Assembly: GCF_047324305.1 (NCBI RefSeq)
Contig: NZ_CP178740.1
Coordinates: 2,356,001-2,420,000, forward strand
Length of the DNA stretch: 64,000 nt
From: Acerihabitans sp047324305
Lineage (GTDB): Bacteria > Pseudomonadota > Gammaproteobacteria > Enterobacterales > Enterobacteriaceae
Direction: 5' to 3'
The notes under the pieces are model-generated. The model did no database searches. It saw nothing but the letters and a program-made list of their open reading frames with translations, and had not been told where the DNA came from. This document shows, piece by piece, positions 62,000-64,000 of this stretch; positions within the stretch are counted from its first letter, which is position 1, and each line of letters begins with the position of its first letter. The position numbers and the translations under genes are program-made.

Positions 62000-62935
62000 A
62001 TGGCCCGTATCAACCCTGAACTTCGGGATCCGACCTATGAAAATGTGGTGGTCGGCGAATTAATCGGCCCGCTGGCGGTAACGGCGGATGAAGCCTATCG
62101 CCGCCGCGCCTGTTTTGCCCTGGACGACTACAGCGCGGACTATTGCCCTGCGTCCGGGCCGTACGTGCCGGCCGCCATGCTGGGCCGCGATCTGGTGGCC
62201 CTGTTCTGCAGTGTTTACGATCCCAGCCGCACGGTGGGGCTGCATCAAAAGGAAGAGATCTGGTTTGTGAACCCGGTTCCGCTAAACGCCGGGCTGCGTT
62301 ATACCGGCAAATACACCGATAAATATATGAAGCGCGGCAAGGGCTATACCGTGTTTGATACCGAGGCCCGCGACGCCGATACCGGCGAACTCTACGTGCG
62401 CCAGATCAGCACCGAGATCATGCGCATTCCGGACAATATCCAGCTGGGCGCCGGCGGGTCCCGCGCCGCGCCCGCGCCGGGCCATATCGAACCGCACTGG
62501 CCCGCGCACGTGACGCCCGCGGCGAAAGCGGACGCCGCGCTGCGCCCGGGCACGCCGGTTACGCCGCTCACCAAATGCCCGGAACAGGGGCAAATGACGG
62601 TGTTTTCCGGCGGCAATACCCAGTGGTACAACATCCATACCGATATCGAGGTGGCGCTTAAGGCCGGTTTTCGCGACACCCTGGCCCAGGGCATGATGGA
62701 AACCTGCTGGGTGGCGGAAATGCTGGCCGGTTTTATCGGCCCGTCGTGGCATACCTCGGGCTGGATAAAAATGGCCTATATCAAACCGGTCTATCGTGCC
62801 GACCGTATCACCTGCAAAGCCGTGGTCCAGGACATCGTCGGGCAACGGGTGACCTTCCATGTCTGGGCCGAGAACCAGCATGGAGACATGACCGCCGTGG
62901 GGTGGGCAAGCGCCGATAAAGCACATAACGCATAA
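62000..62935 (+). CDS. MaoC-like hot-dog dehydratase/hydratase
   Basis: 311 residues, two hot-dog-like halves. The first (LALDD-like FALDDYSADYCPASGPYVPA) and the second (NTQWYNIHTDIEVALKAGF, RDTLAQGMMETCWVAEMLAG) resemble MaoC/FAS1-type dehydratase domains; IHTD and the downstream GFRDTLAQG correspond to the hydratase catalytic HxxD segment (conventional D-H pair seen as NIHTD). It likely adds or removes water on an acyl-CoA produced by the CoA-transferase. GGAGGAGG precedes the ATG at 62000. Long tandem form is consistent with mesaconyl- or 3-hydroxyacyl-CoA-type hydratases. Confidence 0.75.
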   Translation: MARINPELRDPTYENVVVGELIGPLAVTADEAYRRRACFALDDYSADYCPASGPYVPAAMLGRDLVALFCSVYDPSRTVGLHQKEEIWFVNPVPLNAGLRYTGKYTDKYMKRGKGYTVFDTEARDADTGELYVRQISTEIMRIPDNIQLGAGGSRAAPAPGHIEPHWPAHVTPAAKADAALRPGTPVTPLTKCPEQGQMTVFSGGNTQWYNIHTDIEVALKAGFRDTLAQGMMETCWVAEMLAGFIGPSWHTSGWIKMAYIKPVYRADRITCKAVVQDIVGQRVTFHVWAENQHGDMTAVGWASADKAHNA

Positions 62936-62936
62936 C

Positions 62937-62975
62937 GCCGTTAGCGGTAGTTAACGGCACATCTTTATTTTTATT
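62937..62975 (+). terminator. weak hairpin between hydratase and transporter genes
   Basis: GCCGTTA pairs with TAACGGC across GCGGTAGT, followed by CATCTTTATTTTTATT. It may reduce transcription into the transporter gene; about 115 bases separate the two genes. Confidence 0.4.
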
Positions 62976-63054
62976 GTCATCACGCTCTATAAAGCGTGCG
63001 GGAAACCGCGCGCATAAAAACAACCCTACACTAATAGCTCCTGACGGAGGTTAT

Positions 63055-64000
63055 ATGACTAACGTAACGAACGAAACCGCGCAACAGCCCGCGGCGGAGA
63101 AAATAAATAAAAAGGAATTGTCGCGTGTGGCGTTTGCCAGCCTGATTGGCACTTTTATCGAATTTTATGACTACTTTATTTATGGCGCGGCGGCGGGGCT
63201 GGTATTTCCCCATCTGTTTTTCAGCGATATGCCGCCCACCGTCGCCACTATCGTTTCGTTCGCCACGCTGGGCGTGGCCTTTATTACGCGTCCCATCGGC
63301 GCCGTAATATTCGGCCATTTCGGCGATACGATCGGGCGCAAGGCGATGCTGCTGGCCTCGGTGACCATTATGGGCGGCGCGACCGTGGTCATCGGCCTGT
63401 TGCCCACCTATGAAACCATCGGCGTGGCCGCGCCCATCCTGCTGGTGATAACCCGGTTAATCCAGGGGCTGGCGGTGGGCGGCGAGTGGGGCGGAGCCAC
63501 CACCATGATGATCGAATACGCGCCGCCTAACCGGCGCGGCTTTTACGGTACCTTTGTCCAGCTGGGCAACGTATTCGGCGTACTGGTCTCGACCATGGCG
63601 TTTGCGCTGGCCTCGTCATTGCCGAAGGACATCTTCCTGGACTGGGGCTGGCGCATTCCTTTCCTCGCCAGTATTTTGCTGATGTTCGTGGGCATCTTTA
63701 TCCGCCTGAAAATCCAGGAACCGCCGATGTTTCGCAAAGTGCAGGCGGAACGCGAGAAAAATAAGCTGCCCATCGTCGTGGTATTTAAAAAGTTTCCCAA
63801 ACAGATTTTCCTGGCGGCCGGGCTGCGCGTCAGTGAAAGCGTGGTGGGTTACCTGGTTATTAGTTTTGTCTTGCAATATTGCACCTCTCACTTTGGCATG
63901 CAGGGCAATACGGTGTTACTCGGCGTCATGATTGCGGCGGCGTCGGGAATTATCACCTTCCCGCTGTGGGGACTGCTTTCCGATAAGATCGGCCGCCGGT
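63055..64000 (+). CDS. MHS-type major facilitator transporter, partial
   Basis: ATG at 63055 with GGAGG upstream; the frame runs off the window at 64000 with about 315 residues visible. Metabolite:H+ symporter family: ASLIGTFIEFYDYFIYGAAA (helix 1), RPIGAVIFGHFGDTIGRKAM (the MFS G-x-x-x-D-R-x-G-R-K/R loop), and RLIQGLAVGGEWGGATTMMI (helix 4). Such carriers import small carboxylates or betaines with protons. Its position after the catabolic operon suggests it brings in the pathway's starting acid. Confidence 0.88.
   Translation, partial: MTNVTNETAQQPAAEKINKKELSRVAFASLIGTFIEFYDYFIYGAAAGLVFPHLFFSDMPPTVATIVSFATLGVAFITRPIGAVIFGHFGDTIGRKAMLLASVTIMGGATVVIGLLPTYETIGVAAPILLVITRLIQGLAVGGEWGGATTMMIEYAPPNRRGFYGTFVQLGNVFGVLVSTMAFALASSLPKDIFLDWGWRIPFLASILLMFVGIFIRLKIQEPPMFRKVQAEREKNKLPIVVVFKKFPKQIFLAAGLRVSESVVGYLVISFVLQYCTSHFGMQGNTVLLGVMIAAASGIITFPLWGLLSDKIGRR

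Overview
The window looks like a chromosomal accessory region of an enterobacterium (Enterobacterales). The YciE- and YciG-type proteins are very close to their E. coli counterparts, the intact-looking IS belongs to the IS2 group, the allantoin genes follow the Klebsiella hpx system, and a small peptide resembles microcin N. A Pectobacteriaceae or Sodalis-like host is plausible, but the sequence alone does not settle the genus. No tRNA, rRNA or CRISPR array was seen.

Region 1 (1-20 kb) is a mosaic of mobile and defence-type DNA. It starts with a serine recombinase reading frame split by an IS2-like element; without the element this frame runs straight into a downstream tyrosine recombinase. 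Next come a STM4504/CBY_0614-type (AbiJ N-terminal) gene, a prophage tail tape-measure remnant, a HigBA/NadS-like toxin-antitoxin pair, ardC-like and Ash-like remnants, and a 3-kb module flanked by inverted clusters of 60-bp palindromic units. That module holds a methyltransferase, an orphan RHH antitoxin, a lipoprotein and a fic remnant. Then follow a large SF1 helicase-phospholipase D protein resembling Mokosh type II, a sugar N-acyltransferase, a leaderless microcin N-like peptide with a putative immunity gene, a second copy of the orphan RHH antitoxin, and three IS66 transposase scars.

Region 2 (18.5-38 kb) holds a GH15 glucoamylase/trehalase-like enzyme, the first of two giant (about 1.7 kaa) paralogous proteins, an AroE-like dehydrogenase with altered substrate-site residues, a zinc alcohol dehydrogenase, and a stress/respiration block: yciE, manganese catalase, cyanide-insensitive type bd oxidase (cioA, cioB, DUF2474) and yciG. 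It ends with a LysR/SDR divergent pair and a MarR-GNAT fusion.

Region 3 (38-51.6 kb) is an hpx-type allantoin and oxalurate/oxamate nitrogen-salvage island. It contains an NCS1 permease, GntR regulator, allantoin racemase, the HpxW-X-Y enzymes, an RpiR regulator, a polar-amino-acid-type ABC importer, a ureidoglycine-type aminotransferase and an allantoate-type amidohydrolase. Allantoinase is not in the window. Repeated GTATAC motifs and TGAAACAAA-like motifs mark likely GntR and RpiR operators.

Region 4 (51.9-64 kb) has the second giant paralogue, then a tightly packed operon of ThDP-dependent enzyme, DhaK-like, DhaL-like, CaiB/BaiF CoA-transferase, MaoC-like hydratase and an MHS-type transporter that runs off the end. 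A perfect 22-bp palindrome lies upstream. I do not recognise the pathway. The best candidates for something undescribed are the giant paralogues, this operon, the leaderless microcin and the double recombinase.
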